From Bryobacteraceae bacterium (GTDB lineage: Bacteria > Acidobacteriota > Terriglobia > Bryobacterales > Bryobacteraceae), in assembly GCA_026129905.1 (NCBI GenBank), contig JAHCHE010000022.1, positions 62,001-126,000 of the forward strand: a stretch of 64,000 nucleotides of DNA, read 5' to 3'. The notes below the pieces were generated by a model, which searched no databases, was not told the DNA's origin, and was given only the letters and a program-made list of their open reading frames with translations. The translations under genes were made by a program, and so were the position numbers. Shown in pieces: positions 26,398 to 34,310 of the stretch (position 1 is the stretch's first letter; each line of letters starts with the position of its first letter).

Positions 26398-27303
26398 TCA
26401 GCCCAGGAAATCGAAGAGGCTGGTTTTGGGAAGCTTGGCCTGCGTAGCCAGGGCGACTTCCTGCTGATATTTGGCCTGGTTAAGGTTCACGATCGCTTCG
26501 GTGAGATCGGCCTCCTCGATATCGCTCAGGCGCGACTGGAGCCGGAGTTCCTGTTTAGTTGCGAAGGTCGTGGCTTCGGCGACCTGGTTCTGCGCGTTGC
26601 CGTAGAAAGCAAGCTGGCTGTTCAAGTGCGTTTCGACGCGCTTGGTTTTCGCCAGCACGGCCCGGATCCCGGCGTCACTGTCGGCGCGAAGGGCCGCGCG
26701 CAGCTCATTGATCACGGCAAAGACGTTGAGGGCCGGGTCGGGGTTGTCGAAGATCTGCTGGCCGTCCCTCGCCACCGAAAAACGGGTTCCGGAAGGGTGG
26801 GCGACCTGGCGTGTGGCCGCGCCGCCGAGGTACGGGCTGACGGGGTTGGGCTGCGTCAGGTCCAGGACGAAAGGAAGCTGGCCGTCGGAGTCGCCGCTGA
26901 AAATGAAGCGCCCCTCGACAGCGGTTCCGGCGAGGACGACCATCTGCTCGAGCAGCGCATCTACCTGATAGGCGATCATCGCCCGCCGTTCGGCGTTCAT
27001 GTCCGGGCTGGCGCCCTGGGTCGCCAGCGTCGACACCTGTTCCATCACCTGCACCGCCGATTGCAGCGCCGATTCGGCGGCATCGACTTCCGACTTGACG
27101 CGCCCCAGATTGAGTTTCGCCTGCGACATCTGGGCAAGCTCGGCGCGAAGCTGGAGGATCGTGGCGACCTCGTCGGGCGCGTCGGAGACCTGATGGACGC
27201 GGCGACCGGAACCCAGTTCGCGTTGAGCGCGCTCGAGGCGGCGGTTGATCTGGGAGAGATCGTTGAGAAACTGCTCGGTTCTGGCATCCAAAGCTCGAAG
27301 CAT
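26398..27303 (-). CDS. flgL: Flagellar hook-associated protein 3 (FlgL)
   Basis: 301 aa, flagellin-like fold without the variable D2/D3 bulk. The N-terminal helix with LERAQRELGSGRRVHQVSDAPDE and the C-terminal helix (LSDIEEADLTEAIVNLNQAK) are the conserved FlgL/flagellin ends. It joins the hook junction to the filament. It lies 13 bp after flgK and is last in the cluster. Confidence 0.92.
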   Translation of the reverse strand: MLRALDARTEQFLNDLSQINRRLERAQRELGSGRRVHQVSDAPDEVATILQLRAELAQMSQAKLNLGRVKSEVDAAESALQSAVQVMEQVSTLATQGASPDMNAERRAMIAYQVDALLEQMVVLAGTAVEGRFIFSGDSDGQLPFVLDLTQPNPVSPYLGGAATRQVAHPSGTRFSVARDGQQIFDNPDPALNVFAVINELRAALRADSDAGIRAVLAKTKRVETHLNSQLAFYGNAQNQVAEATTFATKQELRLQSRLSDIEEADLTEAIVNLNQAKYQQEVALATQAKLPKTSLFDFLG

Positions 27304-27316
27304 GGCGGGCTCCTTC

Positions 27317-28678
27317 TTAACGCAAGATCCGGACGACTTCGAGGGTCAAGTCGTTCAACACGGAGACCAACTGCGCGGCCGCCTGGTAGGCGCGCTGATA
27401 CTGCATCAGGTTCACGGCTTCCTCATCCAGGTTGACGCCCGAGAGTTCCTGGCGCAGGGTCTTTGCCTGGGCCACAAGGAGGGCCTGGGTCTGGGTATCG
27501 TCGCGGGCTTTGAAGAGGGACTTTCCGAGCTTGGCGCCGATCTGTCCGTAGAACTCGGTGAAAGTGAAGTTGTTGATCTCCCTCGAGCCGACCAGCGCCG
27601 CGAGGTCGAGGGCGTTGGCGTTGCCGCCCGGCGCCAGAAGGGAAGCCGCGGCGATCTCGGAGGGCGTAATGGCGGTGACCGCCATGGTCCTGGCGGCGCC
27701 CATGGCGGCGTTGTAGGTGAACAGATTCACGGCGGGCGGCTGGCCGTTGAGGTCCGCGCCATTGGCGAGGATGCCGTTGACGCGGTCGGCGAACGCCGCC
27801 GCGAGCTGATCCAGATCCGCCCGATAGGCTGGGAGAAGCTGGTTGGCGAGATCCACCATGGCCTTCAAACGGCCGGCTTGAATCTGGGACGTAATGGGCC
27901 GGCCAGACCAGTCGAGGATCTCGACGGCGGCGCCGGAGAAATCGGCTTGGAGTTCGTAGGTCTTGTCGCCGAGCACCAGTGGCGTCTGTCCCCCAATGTG
28001 GACGCTGACGGTCCCGTTCTCTTCCCGGAGGGCGTTGAAATCGACGATCTCGGAGAGTTCCTCGAGCGCGGCGTTCATGCGCGCGTCGAGCCCGGCGTCG
28101 GTACGTTTGCGGTAATCGATGGAGACTTCTCTGTTGATGGCGGCAATCTGGCCGGCCAGGCGATTGATCCGTTCGAGGGCGTCGCGGATCTCGCGCTGGT
28201 TGTGGTCGGCGGCGGTCGCCAGCGAAGTGGCGGCGCTGTTGAAGCCGGCCGCCAGGTCCTTGGCGCCGCCGATCACGTTTTCCCGAGCGGACGTATCGTT
28301 GGGGGAGACGGCGAGTTGGGAGAAGGCGTTGTACAGGCGGGTAAGCGCGCCGGTGAGGCCCGTGCCGCCGGTAATGTCGAAGATCGGCTCGACCTGGGCG
28401 AGGCTGGATGCCAGTTGCTGATGATAGCCGAAGCGCTCGGACTGACGGCGCACCGTCTGTTCGGCGTAGGCGCTGCGGGAGGTAACGTTGCCGCTGAGGG
28501 TGACGCCGCCGGGGAGGTTGAGATCGGGCTGATAGTTGAGCGCCACCAGGTCGGCAACCTGCCGGGCGTAACCCGGCGTGGAGGCGTTGGTGACGTTGTT
28601 CTGCACCACCGAGAGCGACCGTTCGAAAGCCCGCATCGACTCGGCCGCGCTATGCATGGCAGCGAACAGACTTGGCAT
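27317..28678 (-). CDS. flgK: Flagellar hook-associated protein 1 (FlgK)
   Basis: 453 aa, shorter than enteric FlgK (about 550 aa), so probably with a reduced variable domain. The rod/hook-type N-terminus (VVQNNVTNASTPGYARQ) and C-terminus (SGVNLDEEAVNLMQYQRAYQ) are diagnostic. An exact sigma-28 -10 octamer, GCCGATAA, lies at 28689-28696, ten bases before the ATG. Confidence 0.93.
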   Translation of the reverse strand: MPSLFAAMHSAAESMRAFERSLSVVQNNVTNASTPGYARQVADLVALNYQPDLNLPGGVTLSGNVTSRSAYAEQTVRRQSERFGYHQQLASSLAQVEPIFDITGGTGLTGALTRLYNAFSQLAVSPNDTSARENVIGGAKDLAAGFNSAATSLATAADHNQREIRDALERINRLAGQIAAINREVSIDYRKRTDAGLDARMNAALEELSEIVDFNALREENGTVSVHIGGQTPLVLGDKTYELQADFSGAAVEILDWSGRPITSQIQAGRLKAMVDLANQLLPAYRADLDQLAAAFADRVNGILANGADLNGQPPAVNLFTYNAAMGAARTMAVTAITPSEIAAASLLAPGGNANALDLAALVGSREINNFTFTEFYGQIGAKLGKSLFKARDDTQTQALLVAQAKTLRQELSGVNLDEEAVNLMQYQRAYQAAAQLVSVLNDLTLEVVRILR

Positions 28679-28688
28679 GCTGAAGTTC

Positions 28689-28696
28689 TTATCGGC
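28689..28696 (-). promoter_or_regulatory. Sigma-28 (FliA) -10 element upstream of flgK
   Basis: The minus strand reads GCCGATAA exactly, the FliA -10 consensus, within the 82-bp gap between flgN and flgK. The -35 region is weak: no good TAAA-type element is present 15 bases upstream. With only 10 bases to the start codon, the transcript would be almost leaderless. Confidence 0.5.
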
Positions 28697-28760
28697 AGAT
28701 CATCGGGTTGATGATAGGCTTTCCGCAGGCGGCGCAAGCCTTTTCCGGCGACTTCGCGAC

Positions 28761-29102
28761 TCAGCCTTCCAACGAGAGGCTGGGGCGGCCCGGCAGCGTT
28801 CCGGGCGTTCCCACCGACGAGTAGACCCGGGTCAGGGACTCGAGGATGACTGCGCATCCCAGGTAGAAGTTGCCCGCCTGGCCGGCCAGGGCCGTCACGT
28901 CGTGGAGGTCGCGCTTAAGTTTGGCCAGCGACTCCGGCGTCAGGTGCGCGGCCTCGGGTTCCAGGTGCTCCCGCAGGCGGCCCAGGGCCTGCACTGCGTG
29001 CTCGAGGTTGGGAATGGCCTCCGGCGGATGCGCGACCGACGGTTCTCGCAATAACTCCTTGGCGTCGGCGAGCTCCGCTGCGAGTTCGCGCCACGGGCTC
29101 AT
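28761..29102 (-). CDS. flgN: FlgN-like flagellar export chaperone
   Basis: 113-aa, almost entirely helical protein located between flgM and flgK, the usual position of the FlgN chaperone for FlgK and FlgL. Sequence signatures in this family are weak. The amphipathic helices and C-terminal helix (GNFYLGCAVILESLTRVYSS) fit, as does the ATGA overlap with flgM. Identification rests mainly on context. Confidence 0.65.
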   Translation of the reverse strand: MSPWRELAAELADAKELLREPSVAHPPEAIPNLEHAVQALGRLREHLEPEAAHLTPESLAKLKRDLHDVTALAGQAGNFYLGCAVILESLTRVYSSVGTPGTLPGRPSLSLEG

Positions 29103-29410
29103 TCTTTGGGCTTCAGCGATTGCTCGACCAGGCTGCGGCTGACAGCCGCGGCGTCCACCTGGTATCGCCCGGAGCGCACGTCGGCGCTCAGTCGTTCCAG
29201 CCGGGAGATGCGTTCGGACGAATCCGCGCCGAGCGCACGGACCTGCGCGCTAAGCGAGGATAGCGCGACGCGGTCCGGCGAATCGTCCAACGAGCCATCG
29301 TAGCGGCCGCCCGGCCCGCCGCGCCGGATGTGCTCGGCCTGTCCTGCGCGCTCGCTGGAGCCGACGGACCCTCCGGCGAGGGGGTTCAAGTTAGGGTCGT
29401 TTACCTTCAT
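29099..29410 (-). CDS. flgM: Anti-sigma-28 factor FlgM
   Basis: 103-aa small protein with a disordered Gly/Ser-rich N-terminal half and two C-terminal helices (RISRLERLSADVRSGRYQVD and AAVSRSLVEQSL) that match the sigma-28-binding region of FlgM (the RxGxYxVD block). It holds FliA inactive until it is exported through the completed hook. A sigma-28-like promoter lies directly upstream. Confidence 0.87.
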   Translation of the reverse strand: MKVNDPNLNPLAGGSVGSSERAGQAEHIRRGGPGGRYDGSLDDSPDRVALSSLSAQVRALGADSSERISRLERLSADVRSGRYQVDAAAVSRSLVEQSLKPKE

Positions 29411-29435
29411 AGAACGCTAGGCGCCCTTGTTGGGC

Positions 29436-29463
29436 TTATCGGCGGAAGCGGCCGATTGCGTTA
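29436..29463 (-). promoter_or_regulatory. Sigma-28-like promoter of flgM
   Basis: An exact GCCGATAA (29436-29443, minus strand) lies 25 bases before the flgM ATG. TAAC at 29460-29463 is 16 bases further up, against a consensus of TAAA with 15. FliA-driven flgM transcription is the classical feedback arrangement. Confidence 0.55.
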
Positions 29464-29481
29464 GCTCAATTCTACTCTTTC

Positions 29482-30972
29482 TTAGTCCGTCGTGGTCACC
29501 GTCAGGTCCAGCTTTCCCTCCTGCCCCTCCGACAAATTGGCGACCGAACCGAGGCCGGCAGTCCAATCTTCCTCGGAGATTTCGTTCCGCCGGTACGTGG
29601 CGAAGACCTGATACTGGCCGGGGGGAAGAGCAAGGAATCGATAGACTCCGGCTTCATCGGCCCGCTCGGAGCGGATGCCGCCGATGCGGCGGCTCAGTTC
29701 GCCGCTGACCGCCTTAAGAAACACCATTACGCCTGAGGCGGCATCTCCTTGAGATAACGACACTTTTCCAGTTAGCAGCGCAGGCTTTGAGCCGAGCAGA
29801 ACGGTGATCTGGCGAGATTCGGCGGGCTTCAGCGTCAGCTCGTGCGCATCCTCTTTGCGGCTCGCATCCATGATCGACACCAGGTAGAACTGTGGCGGCG
29901 GGAGCACGGCGAACTCCCACCTTCCAGGACCTGGGGACAGCTTCTCATTGCACGCCGCGCGGATTGAGGCGGTCGAGCCGAACGGCCGGAGGAAGACCGA
30001 GATGGCGCGGACGTCGACGCGGGCGCCGTCAGAGGCGACGCAATTGACTTCAAGCGAAGGGGCGGGCTTCATTTCGAGGACCGCGTAGGCATCGGCGTCG
30101 GTGACGGTGAGTTCGGCAAAGGCGGCGCGGTCCTTGGTTGCCGATTCCGAGAGCAGCGCGTAGAAACCCGGCTCCACCTGCTCGAACTTGAATCCACCGC
30201 CGGAGCGCAGGCGGGTGTCGTAACGGCCTTCATCCGACAGTAGCGAGACGGTTTCCGTCCCTCCGCCGACGACGATTCCTTCGACGTTGGCCAGCCGGCC
30301 GCCGCGGGGCGCGATGTTGAGGCCGGCGACTTCGCGATCCAGGCGCACCTCCACCCAAGCCGCCTGGTCCGCCGAGGGGGACGAGGGGTAGTAGGTGGGC
30401 AGGAGTTCGAGGCCGTCTTCGAGGCGCGCCGAGCCGGTGCGAACAAGGTAGCGGCCGGGCCGTAATCCCGCCAACCGGTACACGCCGCGATCGTCGGACT
30501 GCGCGATGGCGGCCGCCTTCAGGCGCGCGCCGCGAGGATAGGCGTACACAGGGATGCCGGGAAGGCCGACCTGGTTGGCGTCGAGGACCTCGCCGGTAAC
30601 GGCGCCAAGCCGCGGGAGCCGGATTTCGACGGAAAAATGGCTGTCGGCCTGGAGAACGATGGGCGTGCCGGGTTCATCCGGCCGCCGCTGCCCATAAGCG
30701 ACGGCGGAATAGCCCGCCCGCTCCGCGCGGAGGATATAGGAGCCGGCGGGCAACGATTCGAATGAGAACTGGCCCGACTCCCGCGTCAGCGTGTTACGCT
30801 GGGCGGCGCCGCCACCGCGGGGCTCAAGGGTCACGCGTGAACGGGCCAGCGGCCGGGACGTCAAGTTCTCGACGACCGAACCGGACAGGACGGCGGCGGG
30901 GGCCGAGGCGGGCAAGGCAAACAGGAGCAACGCAACGGGATGGGATTTATTTAGCAGCTTCTTCGTATTCAC
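29482..30972 (-). CDS. Secreted multi-domain carboxypeptidase-regulatory-like protein
   Basis: 496 aa from a GTG. A signal peptide (about 1-27, ending ASAPAA) is followed by at least three carboxypeptidase-regulatory-like beta-sandwich repeats, with LSGSVVENLTSRPLARSRV, AVTGEVLDANQVGLPGIPVY and LTGKVSLSQGDAASGVMVFL each starting a unit, closing with GxYxL-type ends such as LPAGSYILRAERAGY. No enzymatic domain is present. Probably a cell-surface or periplasmic binding scaffold. TAAGTT ends 5 bases before the GTG. Confidence 0.8.
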   Translation of the reverse strand: MNTKKLLNKSHPVALLLFALPASAPAAVLSGSVVENLTSRPLARSRVTLEPRGGGAAQRNTLTRESGQFSFESLPAGSYILRAERAGYSAVAYGQRRPDEPGTPIVLQADSHFSVEIRLPRLGAVTGEVLDANQVGLPGIPVYAYPRGARLKAAAIAQSDDRGVYRLAGLRPGRYLVRTGSARLEDGLELLPTYYPSSPSADQAAWVEVRLDREVAGLNIAPRGGRLANVEGIVVGGGTETVSLLSDEGRYDTRLRSGGGFKFEQVEPGFYALLSESATKDRAAFAELTVTDADAYAVLEMKPAPSLEVNCVASDGARVDVRAISVFLRPFGSTASIRAACNEKLSPGPGRWEFAVLPPPQFYLVSIMDASRKEDAHELTLKPAESRQITVLLGSKPALLTGKVSLSQGDAASGVMVFLKAVSGELSRRIGGIRSERADEAGVYRFLALPPGQYQVFATYRRNEISEEDWTAGLGSVANLSEGQEGKLDLTVTTTD

Positions 30973-31132
30973 GGCTCAACTTACTGATTTAACGCGGCTT
31001 CGACGGCTTCCTCTCACCAGGATACTATGCGGGCGGCGCGGCAACTCTCCGGGCCTCATCAAGCTACCAATGAAAAAGACGGGGCTGAGGGTAAACTGGT
31101 AGTTGGGGGCGCTCCTGGAGCGTCTTTGTTAC

Positions 31133-31933
31133 ATGCAGGCTCGAAACTGGCTCGTTCCCGTATTGGTTTTCGGCGGGGTGTTGTCGGCGGCGGAGTGGCG
31201 TCTGGTATGGTCGGACGAGTTCGACGCGCCGGGCGCGCCCGACCCGGCCAAGTGGAAATACGAACAGGGATACCTGCGCAACGGCGAATCGCAATACTAC
31301 ACCACCGGACGTCCGGAGAACGCGCGGGTGGAGAATGGGGCGCTCGTGATCGAGGCGCGGAAGGAAGCGTATCCGACCGCGGCCGGAGGCCAGGCGGAGT
31401 ACACCTCGGCCAGCCTGATCACCGACGGTACGGCGGCGTGGCGCTACGGGCGGGTCGAAGTCCGGGCGAAACTGCCAACGGGACGCGGAACGTGGCCCGC
31501 GATCTGGATGCTCGGGTCGAACATTCACCAGGTGGACTGGCCGAATTGCGGCGAGATCGACATCATGGAGAATGTCGGTTTCGATCCCGACACCATCCAC
31601 GGAAACATACACACGGAGGCCTACAATCACGCGAGCGGGACGAACAAGGGCGCGCGGATCGCGGTAGCGCGGCCGTTCGAGTCCTTCCATGTGTACGCGA
31701 TCGAGTGGTTTGAGGACCGGATCGACTTTTTCGTTGACGAGCGGAAGTATTTCACGTACCTCAACGAGAAGACGGGCGCCGCGGCGTGGCCGTTCGACCA
31801 GCCGTTCTTTCTGATCCTGAATGTGGCCATCGGCGGCTCGTGGGGCGGCCAGCAAGGGATCGACGACTCGATTTTCCCGCAGCGGATGGAAGTGGATTAC
31901 GTGCGGGTATACCAGGCGCACGGAGCGCACTGA
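31133..31933 (+). CDS. Secreted glycoside hydrolase family 16 (beta-1,3- or beta-1,3/1,4-glucanase-like)
   Basis: 266 aa with a short signal peptide (to about residue 20) and a jelly-roll GH16 catalytic domain. The catalytic motif GEIDIMENVG gives the nucleophile Glu141, the assisting Asp143 and the acid/base Glu146. The substrate-cleft Trp residues are present (GTWPAIWMLG) and the C-terminal strand VDYVRVYQ is diagnostic. Laminarinase-like specificity is the best guess. The ATG at 31133 is chosen; an in-frame TTG at 31103 gives a poorer signal peptide. Confidence 0.92.
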   Translation: MQARNWLVPVLVFGGVLSAAEWRLVWSDEFDAPGAPDPAKWKYEQGYLRNGESQYYTTGRPENARVENGALVIEARKEAYPTAAGGQAEYTSASLITDGTAAWRYGRVEVRAKLPTGRGTWPAIWMLGSNIHQVDWPNCGEIDIMENVGFDPDTIHGNIHTEAYNHASGTNKGARIAVARPFESFHVYAIEWFEDRIDFFVDERKYFTYLNEKTGAAAWPFDQPFFLILNVAIGGSWGGQQGIDDSIFPQRMEVDYVRVYQAHGAH

Positions 31934-31951
31934 AGCGGTCGTGATCCTGGG

Positions 31952-31969
31952 GTCGCCGATTACGGCGAC
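31952..31969. terminator. Hairpin after the GH16 gene
   Basis: GTCGCCG (31952-31958) and CGGCGAC (31963-31969) form a perfect 7-bp stem with an ATTA loop, 18 bases after the GH16 stop. No T-run follows. It may be a terminator or a copy of an interspersed palindrome; compare 36447-36470. Confidence 0.4.
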
Positions 31970-32040
31970 GCGGCAGTAGAGCGCGCCGAGCGGCGGCTTC
32001 CCAACGGCCCAGCGAGATCCACCGGCGGCGGAGTCCCAGC

Positions 32041-34215
32041 ATGGATCCTGACACATTGACGATTCGCATTCACGGCATGGACTGCGCCGAAGAAGTCGCG
32101 GCTTTAAAGCGGGAGGTCGCGCCGCTGGTCGGAGGCGAGGAGCGCCTCGGATTCGATCTCCTGCGCGGGCGCATGACGGTGACCGGGGCGGGCGGCGTCC
32201 GCGTGGAGGAACTGCTTGCCCGAGTTCGGGCGACCGGCATGCGGGGCGAGTTGTGGCGCGATGACGGACAGACCGGACATAGCAGCACGGGATGGCGGGA
32301 TCGGTATGGACGTCTGACGCTGACCGTAAGCAGCGGCGTTCTCGCTCTTCTCGGTTTGATAGCCCACCTGTCGCTTGCCGGCGGTCTCACGAATTTCCTT
32401 GGCTCGGAAGGAGCACGCATCCGCGGCGAAGTTCCTGGCGTGGTTCGCGTCATCTATGGCTTCGCGGTCGTCTGCGGGGCCTGGTACGTTCTGCCGAAGG
32501 CCTGGTTCGCGCTCCGCCGCCTGCGGCCGGACATGAATCTTCTGATGACGATCGCCGTCATCGGCGCCATCGCGATCGGCGAATGGTTCGAGGCCGCGTC
32601 GGTATCGTTCCTGTTCGCCCTCTCCCTGACTCTGGAGGCCTGGAGCGTCGGCCGGGCGCGGCGCGCCGTCGAAGCGCTGTTGAGTCTCGCACCGGCTGTT
32701 GTGCGCGTGATGGACCCAGAGGGCAGCGTACGTGAGACCAGACCGGAAGTAGTCCCGGTCGGCTCGCGTTTTCTGGTGAGACCCGGGGAGCGAATTCCCT
32801 TGGACGGGGAGGTCGTCAGCGGCAGCACTCAGGTCAACCAGGCGCCGATAACCGGCGAAAGCGCGCCGGTGGAAAAGGCGGCGGGCGACGCCGTATACGC
32901 CGGGACGGTTAACGGTCCTGGCGCGCTCGAAGTCCGGAGTACTCGACCCGCCGGTGAGACGACGCTTGCGCACATCATCCGCATGGTGGCCGAGGCTCAG
33001 CGGAAGCGGGCGCCCTCGGAGCAATGGGTTGACCGCTTCGCCAGAGTCTACACGCCGATCGTGATCGGCCTGGCTGTCCTTGTGCTGCTGATTCCTCCTT
33101 TGGCGCTGAGGCAGCCGTTTGGGGATTCGGTCTACCGGTCTCTGGTTCTGCTCGTCATCGCTTGTCCCTGCGCGCTGGTCATCTCCACGCCCGTGAGCAT
33201 CGTCGCGGCCTTGGCAGCGAGCGCTCGCCACGGCGTGCTGATAAAGGGCGGGCCGTTTGTCGAGGCTCCGGCGCATATCAAGGCCCTGGCCTTTGACAAG
33301 ACAGGCACTCTGACGGCCGGAAAGCCCGCCGTTGCCGAAGTTGTACCGTTGAACGGGCGCCCCGAAAGCTATGTTCTCGGGGTCGCTGCCGCGCTGGAGT
33401 CCCATAGCGATCACCCTCTCGCCGCGGCGATCGTGGAATACGCCCGGACGCGCGGAGTCCCCCGGTTTGAAGCCAGGGACCTCCAAAACCTCGCGGGCAA
33501 GGGCGTTACCGCGGAGATCGACGGAACGGAATACTGGGTTGGCTCGCGCCAATACCTTGAAGAGCGTGGGCGAGGGGCGGAGGAACTTCACAAGCGTCTG
33601 GTCGAGGCCGGAAGGACCGGAAAGACGGCGGTGGTCGTCGGTCGCGAGCGCGAGGTTCTTGGACTCCTGACGCTTACGGACCAGGTCCGCCCCGCCGCGG
33701 CCAGGGTAGTCCAGGACCTGCGGGAGGCTGGAGTTGAACACCTGGTCATGCTGACCGGGGACAATCGTCCCACCGCCGAAGCCATAGGCCGGCAGGTTGG
33801 CATCTCGGAGATCGCGGCGGAGCTTCTTCCATCCGACAAAGTCACTGTCGTAGAGCGCCTGGTCCATCGGTATAAGAGCGTCGGCATGGTTGGCGACGGA
33901 ATCAACGATGCGCCGGCGATGGGCCGCGCCTCGGTCGGCATCGCGATGGGAGCGATCGGAAGCGACGCGGCAATCGAGGCCGCGGACGTCGCGCTGATGT
34001 CCGACGACCTCGAGAAGCTGCCGTGGTTGATCCGTCACTCCCGGCGGACGCTGGCAATTATCCGGCAGAACATCGCGACGTCGCTCACGGTGAAAGCGAT
34101 CTTCGTAGCCCTCGCCTTCTGGGGCCATGCTTCGTTATGGGCCGCCATCGCGGCGGACATGGGAGTGTCCCTGCTCGTGATCTTCAACGCGCTCCGGCTC
34201 CTTCGAAGGGCGTGA
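32041..34215 (+). CDS. P1B-2-type Zn2+/Cd2+/Pb2+ translocating ATPase
   Basis: 724 aa. The N-terminal heavy-metal-associated domain (about 5-70) has HGMDCAEEV, where one Cys (Cys15) and two Glu replace the usual CxxC. The ATPase core is complete: TGES loop, TM6 CPC at 375-377 in CPCALVISTP, phosphorylated Asp419 in DKTGTLT, SHSDHP, and MVGDGINDAPAM. The last TM contains DMG (AAIAADMGVSLLVIFNA). CPC followed by SxP together with the final DxG is the P1B-2 signature, so zinc/cadmium/lead efflux is the likely role. No metal regulator gene is adjacent. Confidence 0.9.
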   Translation: MDPDTLTIRIHGMDCAEEVAALKREVAPLVGGEERLGFDLLRGRMTVTGAGGVRVEELLARVRATGMRGELWRDDGQTGHSSTGWRDRYGRLTLTVSSGVLALLGLIAHLSLAGGLTNFLGSEGARIRGEVPGVVRVIYGFAVVCGAWYVLPKAWFALRRLRPDMNLLMTIAVIGAIAIGEWFEAASVSFLFALSLTLEAWSVGRARRAVEALLSLAPAVVRVMDPEGSVRETRPEVVPVGSRFLVRPGERIPLDGEVVSGSTQVNQAPITGESAPVEKAAGDAVYAGTVNGPGALEVRSTRPAGETTLAHIIRMVAEAQRKRAPSEQWVDRFARVYTPIVIGLAVLVLLIPPLALRQPFGDSVYRSLVLLVIACPCALVISTPVSIVAALAASARHGVLIKGGPFVEAPAHIKALAFDKTGTLTAGKPAVAEVVPLNGRPESYVLGVAAALESHSDHPLAAAIVEYARTRGVPRFEARDLQNLAGKGVTAEIDGTEYWVGSRQYLEERGRGAEELHKRLVEAGRTGKTAVVVGREREVLGLLTLTDQVRPAAARVVQDLREAGVEHLVMLTGDNRPTAEAIGRQVGISEIAAELLPSDKVTVVERLVHRYKSVGMVGDGINDAPAMGRASVGIAMGAIGSDAAIEAADVALMSDDLEKLPWLIRHSRRTLAIIRQNIATSLTVKAIFVALAFWGHASLWAAIAADMGVSLLVIFNALRLLRRA

Positions 34216-34275
34216 GAGCGCGCACGCCTTTCCGTTCAATGGCGCCTCGACCGTACGCTCACTACCAGTGGCCTA

Positions 34276-34304
34276 TTGTCGTGGACGGTGACCGGGCCTA
34301 CAAT
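34276..34304 (+). promoter_or_regulatory. Putative promoter of the SBBP gene
   Basis: TTGTCG (34276-34281) and TACAAT (34299-34304) are spaced by exactly 17 bp. The -10 ends 6 bases before the GTG at 34311, so the mRNA would begin at or next to the start codon. Confidence 0.45.
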
Positions 34305-34310
34305 CGAAGC

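Noticed and set aside
32104-34128. 674-aa minus-strand frame
   Set aside because: Lies entirely opposite the P-type ATPase gene, whose motifs are all intact.
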